A stretch of 64,000 nucleotides of DNA from Sphingobacterium haloxyli (GTDB taxonomy: Bacteria; Bacteroidota; Bacteroidia; Sphingobacteriales; Sphingobacteriaceae): the NCBI RefSeq assembly GCF_002980525.1, contig NZ_PVBQ01000017.1, positions 1 to 64,000 of the forward strand, read 5' to 3'. The notes beneath the pieces were generated by a model. It ran no database searches and had not been told where the DNA came from. It worked only from the letters and a program-made list of their open reading frames with translations. Both the position numbers and the translations under genes were made by a program. The first letter of the stretch is position 1, and each line of letters opens with the position of its first letter. Below, piece by piece: positions 36,867 through 45,341 of this stretch.

Positions 36867-36896
36867 TTAAAGGATTGTGCTTACTTGTTTCATCAT
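36867..36896 (-). CDS. Nine-codon upstream ORF in the ligase leader
   Basis: ATG ATG AAA CAA and so on, to CTT TAA, encodes MMKQVSTIL. Its start codon lies at the same distance from the shared promoter block as the signal peptidase start at 39501. It may be a short translated leader before the ligase gene, or chance. Confidence 0.25.
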   Translation of the reverse strand: MMKQVSTIL

Positions 36897-36898
36897 AA

Positions 36899-36967
36899 AA
36901 CAAATAAAGCAAAGCACCTCGATTTTAAGAAAGAAACGGACAACTCAATTCTGACGCAATTCTTGCG
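36899..36967 (-). promoter_or_regulatory. Predicted regulator-binding promoter of the ligase/RND operon
   Basis: The tandem 11-bp repeat CAATTCTGACG-CAATTCTTGCG lies at 36946-36967. Thirty bases nearer the gene is AACAAATAAAGCAAAG (36899-36914), which on the coding strand reads CTTTGCTTTATTTGTT and contains a -7-like box. The signal peptidase promoter (39505-39572) has the same block at exactly the same spacing. Confidence 0.6.
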
Positions 36968-38567
36968 CGGATATATTGTCTAAAAAGTCCTCCCGCTTAA
37001 ATTTATCCGGAAAACGTTTGACAAAATCAGACTTCCAATTACGCATCGAATAGTTATCGTCTAGTATTTTTCCTTCTGCACCGACTAGGATATAATGTGG
37101 AATTCCATTGAAACGGAATAGCTCGCGCAAAGCCAGGTAGTCGTCGTTGCTCACCCGGTATGAATTGACCATTTTTTGTTTTACTGTATATTCTTCATAG
37201 AATTGTTCACTGGTGCTCTCATCTGTCACAAAAAGAAAAGCAAAATCTGGGTGATCGGCGTATTGTTCGCGATCCATGTAATGGGTTTCAATCCTTGATC
37301 GACAAGGCGCGCACCACTCTGCCCAAAAATCGACGATCAGTACCTTACCTTTATATTCATCCGATATATTTTTAAAAACCTGTGCAGCATCGGTATCGGG
37401 CAACTCGTAACCTGCCCTTCGAATTTCGAGATAATCGGCGTAGTTCTTTATACCGTTAGCAACAATAGAATGGTCGATATGTTGGTTTTCTATAAGCTTT
37501 TTCCCTAAATCGGGGAGTTGATTAAGCATAACCGCCATGTGTCTCCCTAACGCAATGTCATTTATCAACCCTCTTTTAGTTAAACCCTCTGGCTGGGTCA
37601 ATGTCGAATCAGTGAATGACGGTCGGACGCGAAACGGGTTTGCAGACTCATAATGGTTAATAAAAACTGAAAAATCGTAAGAGGCTAAATAGGCTTGATT
37701 ATTAAAGTCTATCGCGGTGACAAAATCATAGTAATCGTCAGGGAGCGGCATCTTCAGTACCTGATTCGCTGTATCCTGCTTACTATAATAATCTCGATCA
37801 CGAGCGTATTCAAAAAAATAACTGGCATAAACCATATCCAACTGTGCTTTAATCAGCGATGAAAGTTTCGCTTCCGCCTTGTAAGCCAACAAAACTGAAT
37901 CTAAAAGTATGGACTCGGTTTTCCATTGGTTTAACCAAGTACTTTTAAATTTGGTCGGGGCCATCTTTTTCTGACGATCTAGTAATTCTTTATAATCTGG
38001 TCTACGTGAATCTATCGCAAATAGACGTTCATTGAATTTCCCTAAATCGCCTAAATATTGCATAGGATGCCGTGTGTAAATATTTTTTCCGTGATGATCC
38101 TTTTGCAAAAAATCTTCCCAATCTAATAACAATCCTAAGGTATGCCCAGGTTCGATATAAAACTCAAAGGCCTGATCATCAAAAATTATAGAGGAGATCT
38201 CAGGATAAAGTGCTTCATAGGAGAATTCAAAAGTGCCATTTTCATAAATTCGGGCCGTAACAGGCAAATCCTCGCGCGTGAAAAGATTGGAATGGTAAAT
38301 CATACCGCTTGAAAAGCCCAACCCGATGTCGTAGCCCTTAATATAGCCTACAATACGTACAGAATCCTTCCTAAAAAAATCTTTGCTAGTATACGATGCC
38401 AAAACCGCAGAATTTTGGGCTTTCATCAGTTCAGTATGCACCCATTTCAACGCTTCTTTCTCTCGCTGCTCATTTGAATGTTTGATTCGCTGACTACCTT
38501 CGCTCGTTTGACCGAAAAGCGCAGTGGTGAAAATTACGGCAACAAACACGTTGAGTATCTTCGTCAT
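36945..38567 (-). CDS. TlpA-like exported thioredoxin-fold protein
   Basis: About 540 residues from ATG 38567, which gives a signal peptide (MTKILNVFVAVIFTTALFGQ); upstream codons would overlap the signal peptidase gene. The N-terminal 370 residues are a helical or strand-rich region of unknown type. The C-terminal 150 residues are a TlpA-type thioredoxin domain: VLIVDFWAEWCAPCRSRI carries the CxxC active site (WCAPC), followed by FNGIPHYIL with the cis-proline. It likely reduces or shuffles disulfides in the periplasm. The ligase promoter repeat overlaps its last codons. Confidence 0.8.
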   Translation of the reverse strand: MTKILNVFVAVIFTTALFGQTSEGSQRIKHSNEQREKEALKWVHTELMKAQNSAVLASYTSKDFFRKDSVRIVGYIKGYDIGLGFSSGMIYHSNLFTREDLPVTARIYENGTFEFSYEALYPEISSIIFDDQAFEFYIEPGHTLGLLLDWEDFLQKDHHGKNIYTRHPMQYLGDLGKFNERLFAIDSRRPDYKELLDRQKKMAPTKFKSTWLNQWKTESILLDSVLLAYKAEAKLSSLIKAQLDMVYASYFFEYARDRDYYSKQDTANQVLKMPLPDDYYDFVTAIDFNNQAYLASYDFSVFINHYESANPFRVRPSFTDSTLTQPEGLTKRGLINDIALGRHMAVMLNQLPDLGKKLIENQHIDHSIVANGIKNYADYLEIRRAGYELPDTDAAQVFKNISDEYKGKVLIVDFWAEWCAPCRSRIETHYMDREQYADHPDFAFLFVTDESTSEQFYEEYTVKQKMVNSYRVSNDDYLALRELFRFNGIPHYILVGAEGKILDDNYSMRNWKSDFVKRFPDKFKREDFLDNISAQELRQN

Positions 38568-38613
38568 TGGGTTTATCTTAATCTTCCAAAATTCCGTTCT
38601 TATCAAAACAATA

Positions 38614-39501
38614 TCATTCAACGGGTTTAAAAAATCGCTCAAATCTATAGGTATTCGTCCCCAGATCTTTAGACTTCCAAATATAATCTACTTTGCCCAC
38701 TATATGATCTTCGGGCAGCAACCCCCAATATCGAGAGTCTTTGGAGTCCATTGCGTTGTCTCCTACCATGAAATAGTAGTTCCTATCAAATTGGTACTGT
38801 CGGCTTGCATGCCCGTCCAGTGAAAATATGCCGCCATCTATTTCGATCAACTTCTTTCCGGTTTCATATTCGATTATCCGTCGGTAAAGGTTTATATTGG
38901 CGGTGTCTAGCGTTATTATGTCTCCTTTCCTCGGAATATAGATCGGTCCAAAGTCGTCAATCGTCCAACCGAGTGCTTTAAACATCTTTGGCGCATATGC
39001 CCTTGGCGACATGTACAAAGCCCGTTGCCCATCATTCGCATAAATTCCGTCACCGAACTTATTCAGTTGGCCGTTGAGATAGTAAGCGCCGTTATGTATC
39101 ACTAGGGTATCTCCTGGTATCCCAACACAACGTTTGACATGATATACATTCCAATTTTTTACAATCTGTTTGGATTTGTAGTACGGATCATTAAAGACCA
39201 ACACTTGATTTCTCTTTATCGCTCGATATCCGGTCAAGCGGAAAGGCCGCCCGTCCTTACTACTCCCTAGAAAATCTATTCTCGGCCCCGGAATCAGCTT
39301 GTTAACCAATATAAAATCTCCCGCAAACAGTGTAGGTTCCATAGAGAACGAAGGAATGCGAAAGGAGGCAAAGACAAGAATACGGAGAACGATCACTACC
39401 AGCATCGTTATGACGATCGCTAGCACAATTCTCCCAACATACCGACTATTGTTAATAGTCCTTTCCGTATCGTGTATATTGTGCTTTTTGCTATCTATCA
39501 T
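38614..39501 (-). CDS. lepB: Signal peptidase I dedicated to this cluster
   Basis: A 295-residue type I signal peptidase from ATG 39501 (an upstream ATG at 39549 lies inside the promoter repeat). The N-terminal TM (VGRIVLAIVITMLVVIVLRI) precedes PSFSMEPTLFAGD with catalytic Ser. VYHVKRCVGIPGD carries the general-base Lys, and GDNAMDSKDSRYWG is the conserved box E. A housekeeping signal peptidase is expected elsewhere. A second copy inside the peptide cluster suggests it may process the NVEALA precursors or other cluster products. Confidence 0.88.
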   Translation of the reverse strand: MIDSKKHNIHDTERTINNSRYVGRIVLAIVITMLVVIVLRILVFASFRIPSFSMEPTLFAGDFILVNKLIPGPRIDFLGSSKDGRPFRLTGYRAIKRNQVLVFNDPYYKSKQIVKNWNVYHVKRCVGIPGDTLVIHNGAYYLNGQLNKFGDGIYANDGQRALYMSPRAYAPKMFKALGWTIDDFGPIYIPRKGDIITLDTANINLYRRIIEYETGKKLIEIDGGIFSLDGHASRQYQFDRNYYFMVGDNAMDSKDSRYWGLLPEDHIVGKVDYIWKSKDLGTNTYRFERFFKPVE

Positions 39502-39504
39502 GGT

Positions 39505-39572
39505 AACAAATAAAGCAAAGTAGTTGGGTTTCGGAAAAGAAAAGAACAATTCAATCCTTACTCAATTCTTGT
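39505..39572 (-). promoter_or_regulatory. Predicted regulator-binding promoter of the signal peptidase/TlpA genes
   Basis: TCAATCCTTAC-TCAATTCTTGT (39551-39572) is an 11-bp tandem repeat of the cluster motif. AACAAATAAAGCAAAG lies at 39505-39520, identical in sequence and spacing (30 bp) to the ligase promoter. The start codon follows 14 bases after the CTTTGC part of the block. Confidence 0.55.
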
Positions 39573-39649
39573 GTAGTTTAATCGGGCGTTAATTTTCCTT
39601 ATCTGCTCGATTTTTCAGTCACAGAAAAGAAACTCTATATGCCAAAGTA

Positions 39650-41671
39650 CTACCAAAAATATTGCTTCTCTTGATGATATGAGAATATACGTTCTTCGAC
39701 TCCACGAGAGATATTTTTCAATAAATATAACGCATTTTTAGGTCCGACAAACTCTAGTGATTTATAATCTATTCCCTTCCTTATCCCTAATGACACCCAC
39801 TTGCTATCCCAATAAAATAATTCGTAGGTATCACCAGGTAAAACATCATTAGTATCATTACGAGGACAAATTCTTATTTCTTTTAATTGAAACGGATCTT
39901 TCAAATCAATCACGAAATAATTCGGTCCCTTTTCACTACTTTCGTAAAACGTATTTCTATCATTATCGAAAAGCATCTCAGCTGACTTGTTATACCCCCC
40001 CTTATTTCCTGAAACCTTCCCTTTTAATTTTGTCTCTTTTCCGCTGATTAATCCAATAAATTCAAGTTCAGCAATACTGATTTTTTGGGACGGCTCAAAC
40101 TGACAAATAATATATCTTGATTCCTGCAGATTGTCCAATGGAAACCGAGTCATTTTAAGAATTAAACTGTCTAAGGTCATTATTTGGACAGAGTCAGAAA
40201 GGTCAGCTTTATTCGCGACAGAAAATCTTATACCCTGACTTCGCCTAGCGTTTGAGATATTATGAATTGACAGACGATATTTTCGGTCGAGGTTAAGTGC
40301 TATTTGTTCGTCCGAAGGAGAAAAATGGTGAGTTTCACCTTGCATATCCAACAAAAAAGGAGGGCCAGCAGGCACCATATAGTCTCCATTATAGTAGCAT
40401 GGTAGGTAGACGATATTTTTCCCTACATTCTTAAATTCGGCGTAGCCGTTATTAGCGAGGCTCCAATCGACTGCTTGCCATTCGTCTGGGCTAAATACGG
40501 TTAGATACACCGTCTTTTTCTCTGAGTTGTTTAATTGTAGTCTAATTGACGCTGTCTCTAGATATTCACTTGTTACGTCTTTTAACCTATCATTCCGAAA
40601 AAAATCTGGTATCGGCTCGTCAACGTCAGCCAATGCCGCTAAACTTTTAGGGTTAACAGCGAAACCTAGTCGAAAAACTTTAGGAACGGTCTTATTGTAA
40701 ATGATTTGGTTATTGGGAGAATCATATTTTTCTCCCACATAACTCGATCCGGTAATTATGTGCCGCGTGTCACGATGTATATTTTCATTCGTAATTAACT
40801 CGGTGGAATTATTTTTATCAGCTATGACAGCGTAAAAGTAATGTCGAGCGCCTACGTTACCCCAATGAGGAACTATTTCAAACGCAGTCGGAATGCCAAG
40901 AGCTCGCATAATTTCAACTCTTAATGTAGTTGCTTCGTAACATGTTCCAACTCTGCCGTTAAAGATATTTTCAAACGTCATGGGGAATAAGAAGGGGTAG
41001 CGAGCGCCTAGAACGCCGTCTTCTTTAAACCATAAGTGAATATCATCTTTTATACGTTTTGCCACTTCGTGAGGATCGGAGATTGAACCTATGGAGTCTA
41101 CTAATGGTTTATATTCTTCCAAGAAGATTCTTTTGCTTTGTGGTGAATAAGCATCGGTGACCCGGTATGGCAACACATACTCTTTAAAATCTTCGAAATC
41201 AACCTTTTTTGACCAAGGAAAATTTTGTCTAGTATAGAAAGCAAACTCTATGTTTTCTTGGATCTGCTCTTGTGAAAGATACGAAACATCTTCAATTAGC
41301 CGAGAACCTCCAATAACAGAGCGTTGTTTTTCAGCTTCAAAAATACTATCCAGTCCTCTTATATAAATTTCTTTCTCAGGCTTTCTCTTACCTTCTTTTT
41401 TTTTTCCATTACGATCTAGCTCGCATTGCAGTGCAAGTTTTTTTAGAAAATCGAAATACGGTTGTCGTCCTTGGTTTTCGTCATCTTCTAGATGCTTTAG
41501 ACCTCCTATATTATTTAAAATATAGCGTGCTGCCTCTAACCTCAGACTGTCATCCTTATAGTGCTCAATAACTCCCGCCTTGGTACTTTCGAAGTATCTC
41601 GTTTTATCATTTACACAGGAAATAAATAAAAAAATGGACAAAAAGATTACGCTTATCAGTGTTGATTTCAT
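39650..41671 (-). CDS. Exported transglutaminase-like lipoprotein with discoidin domain
   Basis: About 673 residues from ATG 41671, giving a lipoprotein signal (IFLSIFLFISC). A transglutaminase core lies around residues 240-310: GRVGTCYEATTLRVEI (catalytic Cys) and GARHYFYAVIADKN (His), with an Asp soon after. A beta-rich stretch follows. The last 140 residues resemble an F5/8 type C (discoidin) domain, with AEMLFDNDRNTFYES and FVIDLKDPFQLKEIRI. It would sit in the outer membrane and might cross-link or trim peptides. Similar proteins occur beside propeller lipoproteins elsewhere in Bacteroidota. Confidence 0.75.
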   Translation of the reverse strand: MKSTLISVIFLSIFLFISCVNDKTRYFESTKAGVIEHYKDDSLRLEAARYILNNIGGLKHLEDDENQGRQPYFDFLKKLALQCELDRNGKKKEGKRKPEKEIYIRGLDSIFEAEKQRSVIGGSRLIEDVSYLSQEQIQENIEFAFYTRQNFPWSKKVDFEDFKEYVLPYRVTDAYSPQSKRIFLEEYKPLVDSIGSISDPHEVAKRIKDDIHLWFKEDGVLGARYPFLFPMTFENIFNGRVGTCYEATTLRVEIMRALGIPTAFEIVPHWGNVGARHYFYAVIADKNNSTELITNENIHRDTRHIITGSSYVGEKYDSPNNQIIYNKTVPKVFRLGFAVNPKSLAALADVDEPIPDFFRNDRLKDVTSEYLETASIRLQLNNSEKKTVYLTVFSPDEWQAVDWSLANNGYAEFKNVGKNIVYLPCYYNGDYMVPAGPPFLLDMQGETHHFSPSDEQIALNLDRKYRLSIHNISNARRSQGIRFSVANKADLSDSVQIMTLDSLILKMTRFPLDNLQESRYIICQFEPSQKISIAELEFIGLISGKETKLKGKVSGNKGGYNKSAEMLFDNDRNTFYESSEKGPNYFVIDLKDPFQLKEIRICPRNDTNDVLPGDTYELFYWDSKWVSLGIRKGIDYKSLEFVGPKNALYLLKNISRGVEERIFSYHQEKQYFW

Positions 41672-41745
41672 CTTATCAAAATTTAGACACATTCTACTTC
41701 CCTTTATATAGACATTCTATAAACCACGCATCCACTATAGTTTTA

Positions 41746-42756
41746 TTATAATTCATAGCTCACGACTATAGGTTCGGGACTATGAGCGATCGCTTTAAGG
41801 TTATTTCCTTCAATACGTATATCCAATACCTTCCTATCTAACTCATAAATATGAATCAAATTTCCATCGAGGTCGAACTGATATACATACTTTCCGTAGG
41901 TAGCTATGGCGTCAGGATCGGACACCTCTCCTGCATACAGCGCAAAAACATTTTGCTCCGTAACATCCACTGATATAAATCCTTCTACACCTTTGTTATG
42001 GATATTTCTTCCATTCTTTACAGTATAATCTAACTCATCTTTTACAAATTCCCATTTCTTTACAATGGTATCTGTTTCTAAATTATAAAACTCTACTACT
42101 CCAGCGTGAAATATAACGTTAGCTAAACATTTCCTATCTGGCGACAATTGACTTTTGCCAATATTTGCCTGAGCATGCAAAACCTTAGAAAAATTTTGGT
42201 TTTCCTGTGGACGATATTCTGCTCCGTAATATATCAATTCTAAGGAATCATTCATTATTGCAAACTTCCCATCCGGGAAAAAGCCTGTAGCAACGTACCC
42301 TCTATTTGTTTTATACAATTCGTTTATTGAGTAAGATACGTTAACATTTTTATCAAGAACAGGATTGAGATTAGCTTGGTTTGTAAAAATGCTATCGGTA
42401 GCATATGAACGGTACCTTTTGGTATTAACGTCAAAAATTCCAAACAGATTCCGTCCTTGGTTAGAGAATACGTCTAGATTTGATAAAGACACCACTTCGT
42501 CTGGCCCGCCACCGGTATTTAAAAAAGAAAATAACGTCGAATCTCTAAACGAATCCACGACACTGATTAACCCATTCTCTCCAAAAAAGTCATATACGAA
42601 AAGATAATCCTTGTAAAGTTCCATATCAACAGGAAGCCCTACGAAAAAAGTTAAACTATCATTTGCTTGTATGCTCGTGTAGACGCCAGTTTCCAAGTCA
42701 TTTCCTCGGCATGAGATCAACAAAAAAAACAGAAATCCCCAAAAAAGTTGTTTCAT
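41746..42756 (-). CDS. 6-bladed beta-propeller lipoprotein (BF3164-like), copy 1
   Basis: A 336-residue protein with a lipoprotein signal (FFLLISCRG). Repeating four-strand blades are visible in segments such as KDYLFVYDF, YKTNRGYVATGFFPDG and KYVYQFDLDGNLIHIYELD; the latter 'DLDGN' turns are typical. This is the protein type that accompanies NVEALA peptides. A hairpin sits 17 bases upstream (42774-42801). It is a paralogue of 43893-44936. The function of the family is unknown; ligand binding or peptide sensing is likely. Confidence 0.78.
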   Translation of the reverse strand: MKQLFWGFLFFLLISCRGNDLETGVYTSIQANDSLTFFVGLPVDMELYKDYLFVYDFFGENGLISVVDSFRDSTLFSFLNTGGGPDEVVSLSNLDVFSNQGRNLFGIFDVNTKRYRSYATDSIFTNQANLNPVLDKNVNVSYSINELYKTNRGYVATGFFPDGKFAIMNDSLELIYYGAEYRPQENQNFSKVLHAQANIGKSQLSPDRKCLANVIFHAGVVEFYNLETDTIVKKWEFVKDELDYTVKNGRNIHNKGVEGFISVDVTEQNVFALYAGEVSDPDAIATYGKYVYQFDLDGNLIHIYELDRKVLDIRIEGNNLKAIAHSPEPIVVSYEL

Positions 42757-42773
42757 ATTAAAAAATTTAAAGG

Positions 42774-42801
42774 GCCTCTTATATAAGTATATATAAGAGG
42801 C
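42774..42801 (-). terminator. Perfect 12-bp hairpin between peptide 1 and propeller 1
   Basis: GCCTCTTATATA and TATATAAGAGGC pair fully with a 4-nt loop. On the transcript strand CCTTTAAATTTTTT follows directly, so it can act as an attenuator. It lies 17 bases before the propeller start codon and could limit downstream expression relative to the peptide. Confidence 0.6.
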
Positions 42802-42829
42802 ATGATAACGGTATAATATTATATTTTAA

Positions 42830-43066
42830 TTAGTCCGCACATATATACCCGTGACGATCGCCATTGGTGGTGATACAAAGGTAATTTATTTTTACTTTAC
42901 AGTTTCGTTGGCAATTCCCACTGTTCTCATTCAGTGCCAAGGCCTCTACATTCGCCAGGCTAAGCGCCGACAAACCATTTTCAGCTTCATTATTGATATT
43001 TACGTTAATCGCGGCAACTGCTGCAATCACAACGGCAACTATACCGCCTAATAATTTTTTTTTCAT
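42830..43066 (-). CDS. NVEALA peptide precursor 1 (four cysteines)
   Basis: Seventy-eight residues. A basic start and hydrophobic segment (KKKLLGGIVAVVIAAVAAI) is followed by a linker, NVEALA at residues 39-44, and a polar tail with cysteines at 52, 56, 64 and 76. The NVEALA motif defines a Bacteroidota family of short exported peptides of unknown function. The AxA in EALA resembles a signal peptidase I cleavage motif, so a 34-residue mature peptide with up to two disulfides is possible. It is flanked by hairpins on both sides. Confidence 0.8.
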   Translation of the reverse strand: MKKKLLGGIVAVVIAAVAAINVNINNEAENGLSALSLANVEALALNENSGNCQRNCKVKINYLCITTNGDRHGYICAD

Positions 43067-43237
43067 TTTTTTGATTTTTAATTGAGCTTTAAAAACAAGC
43101 TCGTTTTTACAATTCTAAGGCGTGTCCAATACGCCCTTACTGAATCTATTCTTTCAACAGCCAATCCTTTTATAGGATATTATTGCTAATTCTTATCTTT
43201 GCCTCCGTACCTCCTTTCTTTTTAAGGTGGGATAGCA

Positions 43238-43281
43238 GGCGGACAGGCTGCATTTTTTTTCTGAGAGGGCAGCCTGCCGCC
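43238..43281 (-). other. Long GC-rich hairpin upstream of peptide 1
   Basis: GGCGGACAGGCTGC (43238-43251) pairs with GCAGCCTGCCGCC (43269-43281), leaving one bulged base and a 17-nt loop. No T-run follows on the transcript strand, so it is not a classical terminator. It lies between the thioredoxin-fold gene and peptide 1 and could stabilise or process the mRNA. Confidence 0.5.
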
Positions 43282-43301
43282 TTACTTTTCCCAATTTTAT
43301 T

Positions 43302-43856
43302 TCATTTGTTGGTTGTTATTGTAGTTTTATAAAGATCCCATACCTTAGGACTTAGTGTTGGGTTGCCAATGGCTACTACCTTATTTTCCACATTCAATAA
43401 AAAACATTGATATTCCATTTCTTCCGCAAACTGATTACGTTTTTTCAATGCGCCGGATTGATCTATAAACACCACCTGCTCCAATCGGTCTCGACGTAAT
43501 AAATGCGCCAATTCTTTACGGTTTTTCGGTTGAAAGTAAAACGCAAATTCTACCTGCCCCGGGGCTATAGAATCCATTTCCTGCATAAAATGCTTCCATA
43601 ACGTAAGATTAAGCTTACAGCTTGTACAACCAATGGAATCTGTGTAGACCAACATTTTAAAGGGCTTATTTTGGCAGGGAGGACAGAGTGTATCCGTTCC
43701 CTTATACCAGCACTCTACCTCCTCTGGAAAAATAATTTCCTTTCCCATCCGTTCCTTAACAATTTTTTCTGCAGCATTTCGCCTACTATCCTGACAACCT
43801 ATAACCGTCAATAGCAGTAAAAAAACACCTATAACCCACGTTGTAAAGTTCCTCAT
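43302..43856 (-). CDS. Thioredoxin-fold lipoprotein with CxxC
   Basis: About 184 residues from ATG 43856, which gives a compact lipoprotein signal (VFLLLLTVIGC); an upstream ATG at 43880 adds eight acidic-containing residues. The mature protein has MLVYTDSIGCTSCKLNLTLW, whose C-T-S-C is in the thioredoxin active-site position, then a strand-helix pattern ending YQCFLLNVENKVVAIGNP. Two additional cysteines lie in LCPPC. It likely handles disulfides of exported cluster products. It follows propeller 2 on the same strand. Confidence 0.7.
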   Translation of the reverse strand: MRNFTTWVIGVFLLLLTVIGCQDSRRNAAEKIVKERMGKEIIFPEEVECWYKGTDTLCPPCQNKPFKMLVYTDSIGCTSCKLNLTLWKHFMQEMDSIAPGQVEFAFYFQPKNRKELAHLLRRDRLEQVVFIDQSGALKKRNQFAEEMEYQCFLLNVENKVVAIGNPTLSPKVWDLYKTTITTNK

Positions 43857-43892
43857 CAATTCGCTGTAATTAGCTCTCATTTGTTTCCATTC

Positions 43893-44936
43893 TTAATCGA
43901 GGTTAAAAGTATACTCCACGATAGGTTGATTACTATTTACGTCCAACCCTATCAGAGCACCTCTTTCTTCGTCTATGTGAAATCCAGTGATACACCTATC
44001 CAACAGATATTGCCGCACGGGATTCCCTTTAAGATCAAATACATGCACAAAACGCCCTCCTTCCTTATGGTGTTCTGGACGCTTCCGTATATCATCGAAT
44101 GAACTGCCCCAAAATAGGGCATATATATGCTCCTCGCCCACGTGTATGTCGCTATACCCCATAATACCCGACGGCACTGCATAACCTCCTCTGTTTACAA
44201 AGTGGGGTGCACCATGCTCTTGTCCTATCACTTTAATGACTCTCTCTCGCTTTATATCATAAATTTCCAGCACTTGCCCTAGCTGGGTGGCCATACCCAA
44301 AATGCCATGATGGGAGTTATAGCTAATGAAGGAACGCCATGCCTGCGCCAATACCATAGCACTCACTTTTTTAGTCGATGATGGAATTTGAAAGGCATGT
44401 CTCAAGATATCACCCCCAGAACTCACGAATGATATACGATGCTGCCCCGTATAATCTGGTACGATAAAAACCGAATCATTTAGTCTATCAAAGTCCAGCG
44501 CTCGAACAAGCTCCTTATCTAAATCTATTTGAACCGGCTGTTCGTCGATCTGTTTTGCTAGTTTGACAATTTTACTTTTATTGGCATCGAGCGCCCATAC
44601 ATCGCCATGTCTGTCTATCCGAATGTTTTCTGCGCTTAAAAATTCTGCTGGTGCTTCACCACGGCGAGCCAAGCTTTGTTTATGTCGCATGGTCTTGTAA
44701 TCAAATGTGTGAATATAGTATACGGCCGAATGTATGTCTATTACAGCTAGGACATCATCATTCAACCGCAGTCGGAACGGGTATTTAAGATACACACTAT
44801 CCTTTATAGCTTTTTCCTTCCCGTGCAATGAAATGGTTTCAGGAAATACCACGGCATCTGCGGTGGCAACGGCACTGCAAGAGGTCATGGTACAACCCAA
44901 GCCCATTAGTAAAACAACAGAAAAAATCGTTTTCAT
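43893..44936 (-). CDS. 6-bladed beta-propeller lipoprotein (BF3164-like), copy 2
   Basis: A 347-residue protein with a lipoprotein-like signal (VVLLMGLGCTMTSC). Blades are seen in DDVLAVIDIHSAVYYIHTF, HGDVWALDANKSKIVKL, RFVHVFDLKGNPVRQYLLD and so on. It belongs to the same family as copy 1 but is clearly diverged. Its ATG overlaps the peptide 2 stop (ATGA), so the two are translated together. That couples one propeller to one peptide. Confidence 0.8.
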   Translation of the reverse strand: MKTIFSVVLLMGLGCTMTSCSAVATADAVVFPETISLHGKEKAIKDSVYLKYPFRLRLNDDVLAVIDIHSAVYYIHTFDYKTMRHKQSLARRGEAPAEFLSAENIRIDRHGDVWALDANKSKIVKLAKQIDEQPVQIDLDKELVRALDFDRLNDSVFIVPDYTGQHRISFVSSGGDILRHAFQIPSSTKKVSAMVLAQAWRSFISYNSHHGILGMATQLGQVLEIYDIKRERVIKVIGQEHGAPHFVNRGGYAVPSGIMGYSDIHVGEEHIYALFWGSSFDDIRKRPEHHKEGGRFVHVFDLKGNPVRQYLLDRCITGFHIDEERGALIGLDVNSNQPIVEYTFNLD

Positions 44937-45148
44937 TCTACGTATAGTACTTTATCTCCGCTATAAGGACAATCGACACTCCCAAAAAACCGACAGTTTC
45001 CATTCCCTGTTTCCCCCTGCGCTAGTGCCTCGATATTTGTCAGAGCGATGCTGATCTTTTTAGGGTGGTCGTGCACATATTGTATATGCACGTTTAACCC
45101 TATTCCAATCGCGACGCAACAGATCAATACAGTTAAATACTTCTTCAT
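44933..45148 (-). CDS. NVEALA peptide precursor 2 (two tail cysteines)
   Basis: Seventy-one residues. The hydrophobic N-terminus (MKKYLTVLICCVAIGIGLNV) is followed by NIEALA at 38-43, a conservative variant of NVEALA, and a 28-residue tail with cysteines at 52 and 60 (NCRFFGSVDCPYSG). It is the first gene of the array, 80 bp downstream of the 11-bp tandem repeat and coupled to propeller 2. The tail differs from peptide 1, so the mature products would differ. Confidence 0.75.
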   Translation of the reverse strand: MKKYLTVLICCVAIGIGLNVHIQYVHDHPKKISIALTNIEALAQGETGNGNCRFFGSVDCPYSGDKVLYVE

Positions 45149-45228
45149 AATTTTTTAATATTATTACGTTTGTTATACTTGGCGCTAAAGTAATAGCCTA
45201 AACAAAAGAAAACGATTTTTCTGGTCTC

Positions 45229-45251
45229 TCAATTCTGACGCAATTCTGACG
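45229..45251. promoter_or_regulatory. Perfect 11-bp tandem repeat between array and two-component system
   Basis: CAATTCTGACG is present twice head-to-tail at 45230-45240 and 45241-45251. It sits 82 bp from the peptide 2 start and 90 bp from the kinase start. One-turn direct repeats are the usual OmpR-family binding pattern; the regulator encoded at 46711 is of that class. Confidence 0.65.
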
Positions 45252-45341
45252 TAGAGAGAACGAAACTAAAATATTCATGCCACTCATTCGATAAAATATT
45301 TTTTCATATTCACTTAAAAGCTGTAAATTCACGAATCAGAC

